This document shows positions 7,015-13,828 of a stretch of 16,366 nucleotides of DNA, piece after piece. The DNA lies in the NCBI GenBank assembly GCA_964228455.1, contig CAXQZM010000052.1, positions 1 to 16,366 of the forward strand. Direction: 5' to 3'. The notes below the pieces were generated by a model that was not told where the DNA came from, searched no databases, and saw only the letters and a program-made list of their open reading frames with translations. The translations under genes and the position numbers were made by a program. The DNA is from CAXQZM01 sp964228455 (GTDB taxonomy: Bacteria > Pseudomonadota > Alphaproteobacteria > UBA7985). Position 1 is the stretch's first letter. Every line of letters begins with the position of its first letter.

Positions 7015-8625
7015 ATGAAGGAATATGCACCATCGGCTGCTAATTTTGTGCCACTCAGCCCGCTTTCTTTTTTATCGCGCACGGCTACTATTTTTCCAGA
7101 TAGAACCGCTGTTGTATATGGTGAGCGGAGTTATACCTGGGCCGAGGTTCAAACTCGGTCTCAACAGCTTGCAGGTGCTTTAAATGCGGCGGGAATTGGT
7201 CTTGGTGATGTAGTTTCTGTCATTTCGGCGAATACACCGGAGATGATCGAGGCTCATTATGGTGTTCCATTAGCGGGTGGCGTTTTGAACGCGATAAATG
7301 TTCGATTGGAGCCAGAAACGCTTGCTTATATTTTGGATCACGCAGAGACTAAAGTATTAATATCAGATTCCGCCTTTTCGCAGTCTGTGAAGAAAGCGTT
7401 AGAACTCACTGAAAATAAAGATATTTTGGTGATTGATATATGTGATCCGGCTGCTGAAGGTGATCAAATTGGGTCTCAGAATTATGAGAGTTTTTTGAGC
7501 AATGCTGTGTTGGCAGAATTTGTAGGACCAGAAAATGAGTGGCAAACTCTTGCGCTTAATTATACCTCAGGCACGAGCGGACGGCCTAAAGGTGTGCTTT
7601 ATCATCATCGCGGGGCCTATTTAATGGCTATGGGCACTATCCCTGGCTGGAATATAGGACAGCATCCTAATTATCTTTATTGTGTTCCTTTGTTCCATTG
7701 CAACGGATGGAACCATGTTTGGACGATGACCATTCTTGCAGGCACTATCCATTGTATTCGGGATCTTTCCCCTGGGAACGTATGGTCGGAAATTGAAAGA
7801 CATCAGATCACGCATTTTGGAGCTGCTCCCATTATTCTGGGTAATCTAGTTAATGCATCTTCAAAGGAAGTTTATCCACTTGAACGTTCCATAGAAGTAA
7901 TGACTGCTGGGGCGCCGCCGCCGGCAGCTATACTCGAGGCGTGTGCGAGCCTTGGCATGAATGTGATACAAGTTTATGGGCTTACTGAAACGTATGGTCA
8001 CACGGTCGCTTGCCAACCACAAGAAGACTGGTTGAGCAAGAAGCCAGAGGAGCTCGCAACTCTGAAGGCTCGTCAAGGCGTAGCGTTCCCAATTACCGAA
8101 CAAGTTCGCGTGGTTAACGTCAATACCCGTAAAGATGTACCAGCAGACGGCGAGACTGAGGGAGAAATCCTTGTGCGTGGTAATACCGTCATGAAAGGGT
8201 ATTACAAAGACGAGCAAGCAACATTGGAAGCATTTGCTGACGGTGCATTCCGCTCTGGCGATGTGGCAGTTCGTCACCCGAACGGATACGTTGAAGTGCG
8301 TGATCGATTAAAAGACGTAATTATTTCGGGAGGGGAAAATATTTCCTCAGTCGAAGTTGAGAGCATTTTATATACTCATGAATCCGTGGCTGCTGCTGCA
8401 GTTGTGGCGATGCCTAACGAAAAGTGGGGAGAGGTACCATGCGCATTTATTGAGTTAAAGCAGGGTGTGAAGACTCCGGACATTGATGGATTGCGTCTTT
8501 GGTGCAGAGAGCGAATGGCGGGATTTAAGACGCCTAAGCGCTTTGAGTTTTTAACATTACCGAAGACGGCTACCGGGAAAATACAAAAATTTGAACTGCG
8601 AAAGCTAGCCAGGGACCTCGACTAA
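7015..8625 (+). CDS. ANL-superfamily acyl-CoA ligase (possible DmdB role)
   Basis: ATP-dependent acid:CoA ligase that forms an acyl-adenylate and then an acyl-CoA thioester in the cytosol. The 536 residues hold all ANL core motifs: the P-loop TSGTSGRPKG (184-193), YGLTE (321-325), RSGD (413-416), RDRLKD (429-434), GGENI (439-443) and the catalytic lysine in TATGKIQK (Lys522). The N-terminal PLSPLSFLSRTATIFPDRTAVV and the VPLFHCNGW segment (224-232) point to the short/medium-chain branch that includes plant AAE enzymes and some bacterial methylmercaptopropionate-CoA ligases. The ATG start has GGGAG six bases upstream. Its place two genes after dmdA makes methylmercaptopropionate a natural candidate substrate, but the ACAD11-like gene downstream equally suggests another carboxylic acid. 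Family certain, substrate open. Confidence 0.92.
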   Translation: MKEYAPSAANFVPLSPLSFLSRTATIFPDRTAVVYGERSYTWAEVQTRSQQLAGALNAAGIGLGDVVSVISANTPEMIEAHYGVPLAGGVLNAINVRLEPETLAYILDHAETKVLISDSAFSQSVKKALELTENKDILVIDICDPAAEGDQIGSQNYESFLSNAVLAEFVGPENEWQTLALNYTSGTSGRPKGVLYHHRGAYLMAMGTIPGWNIGQHPNYLYCVPLFHCNGWNHVWTMTILAGTIHCIRDLSPGNVWSEIERHQITHFGAAPIILGNLVNASSKEVYPLERSIEVMTAGAPPPAAILEACASLGMNVIQVYGLTETYGHTVACQPQEDWLSKKPEELATLKARQGVAFPITEQVRVVNVNTRKDVPADGETEGEILVRGNTVMKGYYKDEQATLEAFADGAFRSGDVAVRHPNGYVEVRDRLKDVIISGGENISSVEVESILYTHESVAAAAVVAMPNEKWGEVPCAFIELKQGVKTPDIDGLRLWCRERMAGFKTPKRFEFLTLPKTATGKIQKFELRKLARDLD

Positions 8626-8648
8626 GGTCACTCTAGGTAAGCTTAGAT

Positions 8649-9275
8649 ATGGATTTTTCGACATGGGTTTCTTTTGTATTTATTGTTAGTGCTCTGTTCT
8701 TGGTTCCTGGGCCAACAGTCCTGATGGTAATCGGTTTGACAATGAAATTTGGTCGCTCAGGCGTACCTTATCTTTTGTTTGGAATTAACTTAGCAGACCT
8801 CTGTTTCATTGCTTTGGGTCTCGGCGGAATGGCTCTTCTTGTTGAGATGTTTCCCCTAGCATTGCCCCTTTTTCGTAGTTTTTCGCTGATCTATGTTTGC
8901 TATTTAGTTTATAGCTTATGGAGGAGTGATAATCTGTCGATTCAACGTCCGGAAAATATTAAAGGTCCGGATAAGTCAGGCTTTGCTCTGACTCAGCATG
9001 CATATTTTACGACTATAACTAATCCCAAAGGAGTGGTTTTTGTTCTCGGAGTATTCCCTTCATATATCCCTGAAGGTGGCGGGTTAGATTTAAGTATTAG
9101 CTTAATTTTGACATTAACCTTCGTGACTTTGTCCATTCTAGTTGCTGGAAGCTGGGGATTGCTTGCATCGACGGCTCTCTCCCGCTTTAAGGACTGGCCG
9201 CATGTTGGGAAGTTGTCCGCGACCATGGTTTTTGCCTCCGTTGCTTGGGTGTGGTTAGGATATCTTTTAAAATAA
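8649..9275 (+). CDS. LysE/RhtB-family exporter
   Basis: Inner-membrane exporter of the LysE/RhtB superfamily, whose known members expel amino acids or similar small molecules. The 208 residues are of normal length with about six hydrophobic spans. The family mark is the PGP turn at residues 20-22 (LFLVPGPTVLMVIG), followed by a glycine-rich second part (FGRSGVPYLLFGINLAD) and the ITNPKGVVFVLGVFP segment around 116-130, where NPK is typical. It starts 23 bases after the ligase stop, with only a weak ribosome site. The substrate cannot be told from sequence. In this setting a sulfur or amino-acid-like by-product is possible but is speculation. Confidence 0.9.
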   Translation: MDFSTWVSFVFIVSALFLVPGPTVLMVIGLTMKFGRSGVPYLLFGINLADLCFIALGLGGMALLVEMFPLALPLFRSFSLIYVCYLVYSLWRSDNLSIQRPENIKGPDKSGFALTQHAYFTTITNPKGVVFVLGVFPSYIPEGGGLDLSISLILTLTFVTLSILVAGSWGLLASTALSRFKDWPHVGKLSATMVFASVAWVWLGYLLK

Positions 9276-9315
9276 AAACTTGCTCCTTAACTCAGACAAG
9301 GCGATTGGCATTTTC

Positions 9316-9939
9316 ATGCAAACTACAAAAGAATTACCAAGGCCGGCACGCCGGAAGCACATCCACACCCGCAAATATGTGGCTGAGGCGTATGAGAGAG
9401 ACGACGGTCTGTTTGACGTTGAGGTGGATATGAGTGACGTAAAGCCATATTCTTTCGATAACACCGATCGGGATTATGTGGCTGCAGGAGAGCCGCTTCA
9501 TCATATGAAGATGCGGGTAACTATCAATGAGCAAATGGAAATTGTAGACGTCGAAGCTCGAACCCTGGCAAGCCCGTTTAACATCTGTAGCGACGTAACT
9601 CCTCAATATAAGAAGTTGGTTGGTGTTAGGATTGCGGGGGGCTTTACTAAGCAGGTTCAGGAAATCACCGGCCGAACCGCTGGATGTACTCATCACAATG
9701 ATATTTTGAAAGTAGTTGGGACTACCGCTTTTCAAGCGCTCTGGTCGGTGCTTGCTCGTCGACGACGCGAGAGAGCTAAGATCGATGATTTGCAGGATGA
9801 TAAGACCGTAGAAAAAGTAGTTGGGAAAAATCCTGCGCAAGCCTTAATTGGGACTTGTCATGCCTATGCACCGAGCTCCTCTGTCGTAAAGAGACAGTGG
9901 CCAGAGTTGCATGTACCAAAATTGAGGGAAAGCAAATAG
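9316..9939 (+). CDS. DUF2889 family protein
   Basis: Conserved protein of unknown function, 207 residues from the ATG at 9316; an in-frame TTG at 9280 would add twelve residues, and neither start has a strong ribosome site. DUF2889 features are PARRKHIHTRKY, an ERDDGLFDVEVDMSDVKPY segment, EPLHHMKMRVTIN, a FNICSD cysteine, and GGFTKQVQEITGRTAGCTHHNDIL near the middle. The conserved Cys-Thr-His-His could bind a metal (inference). No signal peptide or membrane span is seen. Its stop overlaps the GTG start of the acyl-CoA dehydrogenase by one base, so the two are translationally coupled and probably act in one pathway. The C-terminal 60 residues are charged and then variable. Confidence 0.82.
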   Translation: MQTTKELPRPARRKHIHTRKYVAEAYERDDGLFDVEVDMSDVKPYSFDNTDRDYVAAGEPLHHMKMRVTINEQMEIVDVEARTLASPFNICSDVTPQYKKLVGVRIAGGFTKQVQEITGRTAGCTHHNDILKVVGTTAFQALWSVLARRRRERAKIDDLQDDKTVEKVVGKNPAQALIGTCHAYAPSSSVVKRQWPELHVPKLRESK

Positions 9940-9941
9940 TG
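9924..9941 (+). promoter_or_regulatory. Ribosome site and GTG start overlap for the acyl-CoA dehydrogenase
   Basis: GAGGG (9924-9928) lies ten bases before GTG (9939-9941), whose first base is the last base of the DUF2889 TAG stop. This supports the GTG start over an in-frame ATG at 9855, which would add 28 Cys-rich residues without family likeness inside the upstream gene. Confidence 0.7.
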
Positions 9942-11171
9942 GATTTAGGACTCAGCCCGCGTGTAGAGAAGTTGCGTCAACAAGTGCGTTCAATGGTTCA
10001 GAATGAAATAATGCCTGCCGAACATGAGTACGAAGCGGAAATTGGTAAAGCAAAAGATGGAAATCGTTTTGCATTTACACATCGTCAGGTCGAAATCAGA
10101 GAGGGGTTAAAGTCACTCGCAAAGCAGCGAGGCCTCTGGAATTTTTGGCTTACCGACAGCGATAGTGGCTTTGGCCTTACAACATTAGAATACGCTCATT
10201 TAGCGGAAGAAATGGGCTGGTCTTTTTTGGCGCCGGAAATTTTTAATTGCTCAGCTCCGGATACCGGAAATATGGAAGTGCTAGAGCGGTTCGCCAGCCA
10301 GGCGCACCGTGATAAATGGTTGCCGGATCTTCTAAATGGCAAAATTCGAAGCGCTTACTTGATGACTGAGCCAGCAGTTGCCAGCTCAGACGCAACTAAT
10401 ATTGCGCTCTCAGCAACACGTACCAAAAGTGGTTGGCTATTAAATGGTGAGAAGTGGTGGGCAAGCGGGGCTGGCGACCCTCGGTGTGAGGTGTACATTG
10501 TTATGGCTCGCACTGGTAATACGGACAAACCTCGCCACGAACGGCACTCTATGTTTATTATGGATTCTAACACGCCCGGCATTGAGATTCTGCGACCGAT
10601 GGAAGTTTTTGGGCAAGATGATGCGCCGCACGGCCATATGCATGTGCGATTTAATGATGTCAAAATCCCTGCCGATTCCGTTATACTTGGTGAAGGGCGA
10701 GGGTTTGAAGTTGCTCAAGGTCGGCTTGGCCCTGGAAGAATTCATCACTGCATGCGTGCTATTGGCCAGGCTGAGCGTGCGTTTGAAATGATGTGTCGTC
10801 GCGCTGTTGGACGCGAGGCATTTGGTCGGCCTTTGGCAAAATTAGGTGCTAACCCTGATATTATCGCTAACTGCCGAACCGAGATAGATATGGCGCGCTT
10901 ATTGTGTTTGAGAACAAGTCACCTCATGGACACTGCTGGAGTACCTGCATCACAAGCTGCCATATCTCAAATTAAAGTTGTAGCCCCACAAGTGGCGCTT
11001 AAGGTTGTTGATGAAGCTATTCAAATGCATGGCGCAATGGGGATTAGCCAGGACTCACCCCTGGCGAAGATGTGGACAGCGTTGCGAACACTTCGCTTCG
11101 CAGATGGGCCTGATGCTGTTCATCGAGCTCAAGTCGCAAAAGCTGCTTTGCGGGAGTATAACTACAGCTAG
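9939..11171 (+). CDS. Acyl-CoA dehydrogenase, ACAD11/LvaC-like
   Basis: FAD-dependent acyl-CoA dehydrogenase-fold enzyme, 410 residues from the GTG start. The ACAD10/11-type signatures are clear: MTEPAVASSDATNI (142-155), NGEKWWASGAGDPRC (169-183), RLGPGRIHHCMRAIG (262-276), QMHGAMGIS (362-370) and ADGPDAVH (388-395). In that last motif Asp389 sits where classical enzymes carry the catalytic glutamate. In mammalian ACAD11 and in Pseudomonas LvaC this branch works with an APH-fold kinase on 4-hydroxyacyl-CoA. Such a kinase is encoded 0.7 kb downstream here. It lacks the long C-terminal extension of DmdC-type methylmercaptopropionyl-CoA dehydrogenase, so I do not assign that role. It is coupled to the DUF2889 gene. 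Family secure, substrate inferred. Confidence 0.92.
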   Translation: MDLGLSPRVEKLRQQVRSMVQNEIMPAEHEYEAEIGKAKDGNRFAFTHRQVEIREGLKSLAKQRGLWNFWLTDSDSGFGLTTLEYAHLAEEMGWSFLAPEIFNCSAPDTGNMEVLERFASQAHRDKWLPDLLNGKIRSAYLMTEPAVASSDATNIALSATRTKSGWLLNGEKWWASGAGDPRCEVYIVMARTGNTDKPRHERHSMFIMDSNTPGIEILRPMEVFGQDDAPHGHMHVRFNDVKIPADSVILGEGRGFEVAQGRLGPGRIHHCMRAIGQAERAFEMMCRRAVGREAFGRPLAKLGANPDIIANCRTEIDMARLLCLRTSHLMDTAGVPASQAAISQIKVVAPQVALKVVDEAIQMHGAMGISQDSPLAKMWTALRTLRFADGPDAVHRAQVAKAALREYNYS

Positions 11172-11206
11172 AAAATTTTCTCGGGAGCTATGCCTTAGGT
11201 AGAAAC

Positions 11207-11743
11207 TTAACCATCTAGTAAGGTATGGATTGTGTAGCTGGTATCTATACTATGCACGGGCCTATAAGTTTCATCTTGAGTTAGGCAACTTGGACCACAA
11301 ATTAGTTCCGCACTTAAATTGGGTCCGTCAATGTACCAGAGTCGACCACCTGGAGTTGCAAGGAACCCCGTTATCCCAAACTCATGATGTCCTTGCAAGT
11401 CTGCGGCTGATGGTTTTTCTGAATTATAGGATGAGGTATGTCGGCCATGTGTGTGATAGGCACTAACATGCTGCCAGTTTCTGGGCATGATTCCAAAGTT
11501 GCAGTGGTTCGTTTGGCCTGGTTTGGGAACGGTGACGCTAATTTCGCCATTTGGGGCAACCCCTATGAACCCACAATATTCCCGGTTTTCCTCGAAAGAA
11601 GTGGACTGAATACTATCTAAAGTCACTCTCGCTAGACTTAAAATATTATCAGCGTTTGGCGATGGGAGGGCTTCATTTTTTCCACCACAAGCCGCTAGTA
11701 ACATAAGCAAAAAAAATATCATGTTGCACCAAGCAATTGGCAT
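11207..11743 (-). CDS. Lipoprotein with DUF4329 (JAMM-like) domain
   Basis: A 178-residue predicted lipoprotein. The N-terminus is hydrophobic and ends in the lipobox LLAAC (Cys19) followed by GG, so the mature protein would be anchored in the outer or inner membrane. The body matches DUF4329: EYCGFIG (55-61), AYHTHG (95-100), NSEKPSAAD (107-115) and GFLATPGGRLWYIDG (126-140). Glu55, His97, His99, Ser112 and Asp115 follow the order of a JAMM/MPN metallopeptidase site (E...HxH...SxxD), with a slightly longer HxH-to-D gap than usual. Activity is inferred. Cys150-to-Cys153 spacing hints at a disulfide. The ATG start has GGAG at 11750-11753, six bases upstream. It runs against the surrounding genes, convergent with the dehydrogenase and divergent from the kinase. 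Confidence 0.78.
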   Translation of the reverse strand: MPIAWCNMIFFLLMLLAACGGKNEALPSPNADNILSLARVTLDSIQSTSFEENREYCGFIGVAPNGEISVTVPKPGQTNHCNFGIMPRNWQHVSAYHTHGRHTSSYNSEKPSAADLQGHHEFGITGFLATPGGRLWYIDGPNLSAELICGPSCLTQDETYRPVHSIDTSYTIHTLLDG

Positions 11744-11773
11744 TTATTTCTCCGTCTATGACAACAGGCGTGT

Positions 11774-11788
11774 GCCATAGTTTATGGC
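11774..11788. repeat. Palindrome GCCATA-gtt-TATGGC in a divergent promoter region
   Basis: Perfect 6-bp inverted repeat with a 3-base spacer, in the 109-base region between the divergent DUF4329 and kinase genes. It lies about 31 bases upstream of the kinase start on one side and 65 bases from the other gene. A regulator site controlling one or both genes is possible; chance is not excluded. Confidence 0.4.
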
Positions 11789-11817
11789 CAATCAAAAGTT
11801 TACACCTGCGAATTTCG

Positions 11818-11846
11818 ATGACAGTAGCTCTGTTGCCACTTATACA
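11818..11846 (+). promoter_or_regulatory. Candidate promoter giving a leaderless kinase mRNA
   Basis: ATGACA (11818-11823; five of six matches to TTGACA), a 17-base spacer, then TATACA (11841-11846). The ATG start begins at 11853, seven bases after the -10 element, where transcription would be expected to begin. No Shine-Dalgarno sequence lies in the 25 bases before the ATG, which agrees with a leaderless message. Confidence 0.45.
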
Positions 11847-11852
11847 TAAACT

Positions 11853-12893
11853 ATGAGTCCGCGTGATTTTGATCTGAAAGCTCTGAATTTTTATTTAGAA
11901 CGGGAATTGCCTGGTTATGGGGAGGTTTCTGATCTCAGGCCAGCAGGCTCAGGCCAGTCTAATCCAACCTATATTTTAAGAACAAAAATGGGTTCGGAGT
12001 TGGTTTTGAGACGAAAACCTTTTGGTAAACTTTTGCCTTCTGCGCATGCCATTGACCGTGAATTTCGGGTAATGAAAGCACTTGCGAAAACTACAGTGCC
12101 AGTGCCAGCTATGCTTTCTTATTGTCATGATGCAGATCTTATTGGATCTGAGTTTTTCCTTATGTGCCATGTTAAGGGACAGGCCTACATGGATCCTAGA
12201 TTAAAGGACTTTGGAAGTGATCAGAGACGAGATGTTTTCGTCAATATGGCAGAGTCTCTAGCCTCCCTTCATTCGGTGAATATAGCCTCTGTGGGGCTTC
12301 AAGACTATGGTGCTCAAGGGCTGTACTTTGAGCGCAACCTTGCTCGGTGGACAAAGCAATATCGCGCTTCAGAGACAAAATATCAGCCACAAATTGAAGA
12401 ACTTCTTCAGTGGCTTCATGCTAATGTGCCTTCTTCGCAATCTGAGATAACTTTAGTGCATGGTGACTATCGCTTAGATAATCTCCTAATTGATCCTCAA
12501 AGTGGCAGAATTAATGCTATCGTAGACTGGGAGCTTTCCACTACAGGCCATCCAATGTCTGACTTGGGTGCAGTATTTATGCAGTGGTCACTTCCCCCAG
12601 GGTTTGAAGGTCGAGGCCTGCAGGGTGTTGATCGTGCCTCCCTGGGTATTCCGAGTGATCAAGAGTTTGCTAACTTTTATACTGCTGCAAGGGGAGGGGC
12701 TGATTTGAGCGACCTAAGGTTTTCCCTGCCATTTGCATTTTTTAGGATGGCGGCAATTTTGCAAGGGGTAGTAAGGCGGGGACTTGACGGCAATGCTGCA
12801 GATCCGGAGGGAGCAGCTAAAATGGAGAGTTATGTTCCTCTATTTGCCTCTGGAGGGCTGTTAGCAGCTAAAAATACATTGGGCTTTTGCTAG
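11853..12893 (+). CDS. APH-fold phosphotransferase, ACAD11-kinase/LvaA-like
   Basis: Cytosolic small-molecule kinase of the aminoglycoside phosphotransferase/choline kinase fold, 346 residues. Motifs in order are a GSGQSNPTY nucleotide loop (32-40), a VLRRKP lysine region (51-56) for ATP binding, the catalytic loop VHGDYRLDNLLID (202-214) with Asp205 and Asn210, and the metal-binding IVDWELSTTGHPMSDLG (223-239) with Asp225. This VDWE...DLG form is typical of the kinase half of ACAD10/ACAD11 and of LvaA, which phosphorylate the 4-hydroxyl of 4-hydroxyacyl-CoA. It is not an antibiotic-resistance enzyme on this evidence. An ACAD11-like dehydrogenase lies just upstream, interrupted by one gene on the other strand. 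It converges on glpX with an 18-base gap. Family secure; substrate inferred from pairing. Confidence 0.9.
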   Translation: MSPRDFDLKALNFYLERELPGYGEVSDLRPAGSGQSNPTYILRTKMGSELVLRRKPFGKLLPSAHAIDREFRVMKALAKTTVPVPAMLSYCHDADLIGSEFFLMCHVKGQAYMDPRLKDFGSDQRRDVFVNMAESLASLHSVNIASVGLQDYGAQGLYFERNLARWTKQYRASETKYQPQIEELLQWLHANVPSSQSEITLVHGDYRLDNLLIDPQSGRINAIVDWELSTTGHPMSDLGAVFMQWSLPPGFEGRGLQGVDRASLGIPSDQEFANFYTAARGGADLSDLRFSLPFAFFRMAAILQGVVRRGLDGNAADPEGAAKMESYVPLFASGGLLAAKNTLGFC

Positions 12894-12911
12894 TATCTCC
12901 AGATCTTGATC

Positions 12912-13823
12912 TTAAGAAAAAGTGGTAGATAGTGTTTTTCTCTCCATGCCCTTCTCAGATATTATCAAGATATCGGCCTCATCTACAGAAGCTTGACGCA
13001 AGATATGTCGAGTTACACCAGCAATTACTAGCGTAGTATTCGCACTCGCTAAATCTGATGTCTCATAAATTTTTTCCAGGTTTTTTAGCTCAAGTTTTTC
13101 TGCTCGTGATTTCTGCGCTTTCGAGGTGGCGTTTAGGCGCCCTATGAAGCTGCCTCCAAGATGCTGAAGGCCGCTGGCAGCAAGCACTCCTTCCGGCGCG
13201 CCGCCAGTGCCAATATAAAGATCAAATTCTGGCTCGATCTCAGCAAAGTCAATCGCGGTTTGCAAGCTAGCCATTACATCGCCATCTGAAATTAGGGTAA
13301 GTTCTGCTCCGGTTCTGTTTACCACTTGAATCAGGGACTCATGGCGGTTTCGGTCTAGTATGACTACCCGTGCTGACCTCCCTCGGGCTCGTTCAATTCT
13401 GTCTATGATTAGCTCTAACGGTTCATCGATATCACTTGGATTCAGCAAGATACCAGGCCCTGCCGCAATCTTGTCCATATAGATGTCAGGGGCGTGCAAT
13501 AATTCCCCTCGAGGAGCATAAGAGAGAACGCAGATGGCTCCAGGTTGACCTCTAGCACAGAGCTCGGTGCCTTCTAACGGGTCAACTGCTATGTCAATTT
13601 TTGGGCCTCCGGTGCCAACTAATTCACCTATGTGCAACATTGGGGCTTTATCTCGCTCGCCCTCACCAATAACAATTCGTCCATCCATTGGTATTGTGTT
13701 GAGTACCTCTCGCATCGCTTTTACCGCGGCTTGGTCCGCAGAAACTTTATCGCCTTTACCAATCCATGGAACGCATGCGCACGCCGCAGCTGCCACTGCC
13801 GTTTCAATGCCTAATTTGATCAT
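12912..13823 (-). CDS. glpX: Fructose-1,6-bisphosphatase, class II
   Basis: Lithium-sensitive-phosphatase-fold enzyme that hydrolyses fructose 1,6-bisphosphate to fructose 6-phosphate in gluconeogenesis; in some bacteria it also acts on sedoheptulose 1,7-bisphosphate. From the ATG it has 303 residues, somewhat shorter than E. coli GlpX at both ends. Motifs are GKGDKVSADQAAV (22-34), the metal site GEGERDKAP (53-61), DIAVDPLEGT (77-86), SDGDVMAS (179-186) and GTGGAPEGV (205-213). A TTG one codon upstream is possible, but the ATG at 13821-13823 is preferred. It starts five bases after the fbaB stop, so the two are one operon. This joins the aldolase and phosphatase, consecutive steps of gluconeogenesis. 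Secure call. Confidence 0.95.
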   Translation of the reverse strand: MIKLGIETAVAAAACACVPWIGKGDKVSADQAAVKAMREVLNTIPMDGRIVIGEGERDKAPMLHIGELVGTGGPKIDIAVDPLEGTELCARGQPGAICVLSYAPRGELLHAPDIYMDKIAAGPGILLNPSDIDEPLELIIDRIERARGRSARVVILDRNRHESLIQVVNRTGAELTLISDGDVMASLQTAIDFAEIEPEFDLYIGTGGAPEGVLAASGLQHLGGSFIGRLNATSKAQKSRAEKLELKNLEKIYETSDLASANTTLVIAGVTRHILRQASVDEADILIISEKGMERKTLSTTFS

Positions 13824-13828
13824 CAAAG

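Noticed and set aside
9855..9938. ATG at 9855 as the start of the acyl-CoA dehydrogenase
   Set aside because: It would add 28 Cys-rich residues unlike the family and overlap the DUF2889 gene by 85 bases. The GTG at 9939 has a ribosome site and fits the family N-terminus.
9939..11171. Calling the acyl-CoA dehydrogenase DmdC
   Set aside because: DmdC-type enzymes are much longer (near 590 residues). This protein is 410 residues and carries ACAD10/11 motifs.
11853..12893. Aminoglycoside resistance gene
   Set aside because: The APH fold is shared, but the VDWE...DLG form and the ACAD11-like neighbour indicate an acyl-CoA-pathway kinase.
12901..12912. AGATC-tt-GATCT between the kinase and glpX as a bidirectional terminator
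   Set aside because: The 5-bp stem has a 2-base loop that cannot fold well and there is no T-run; it overlaps the glpX stop.
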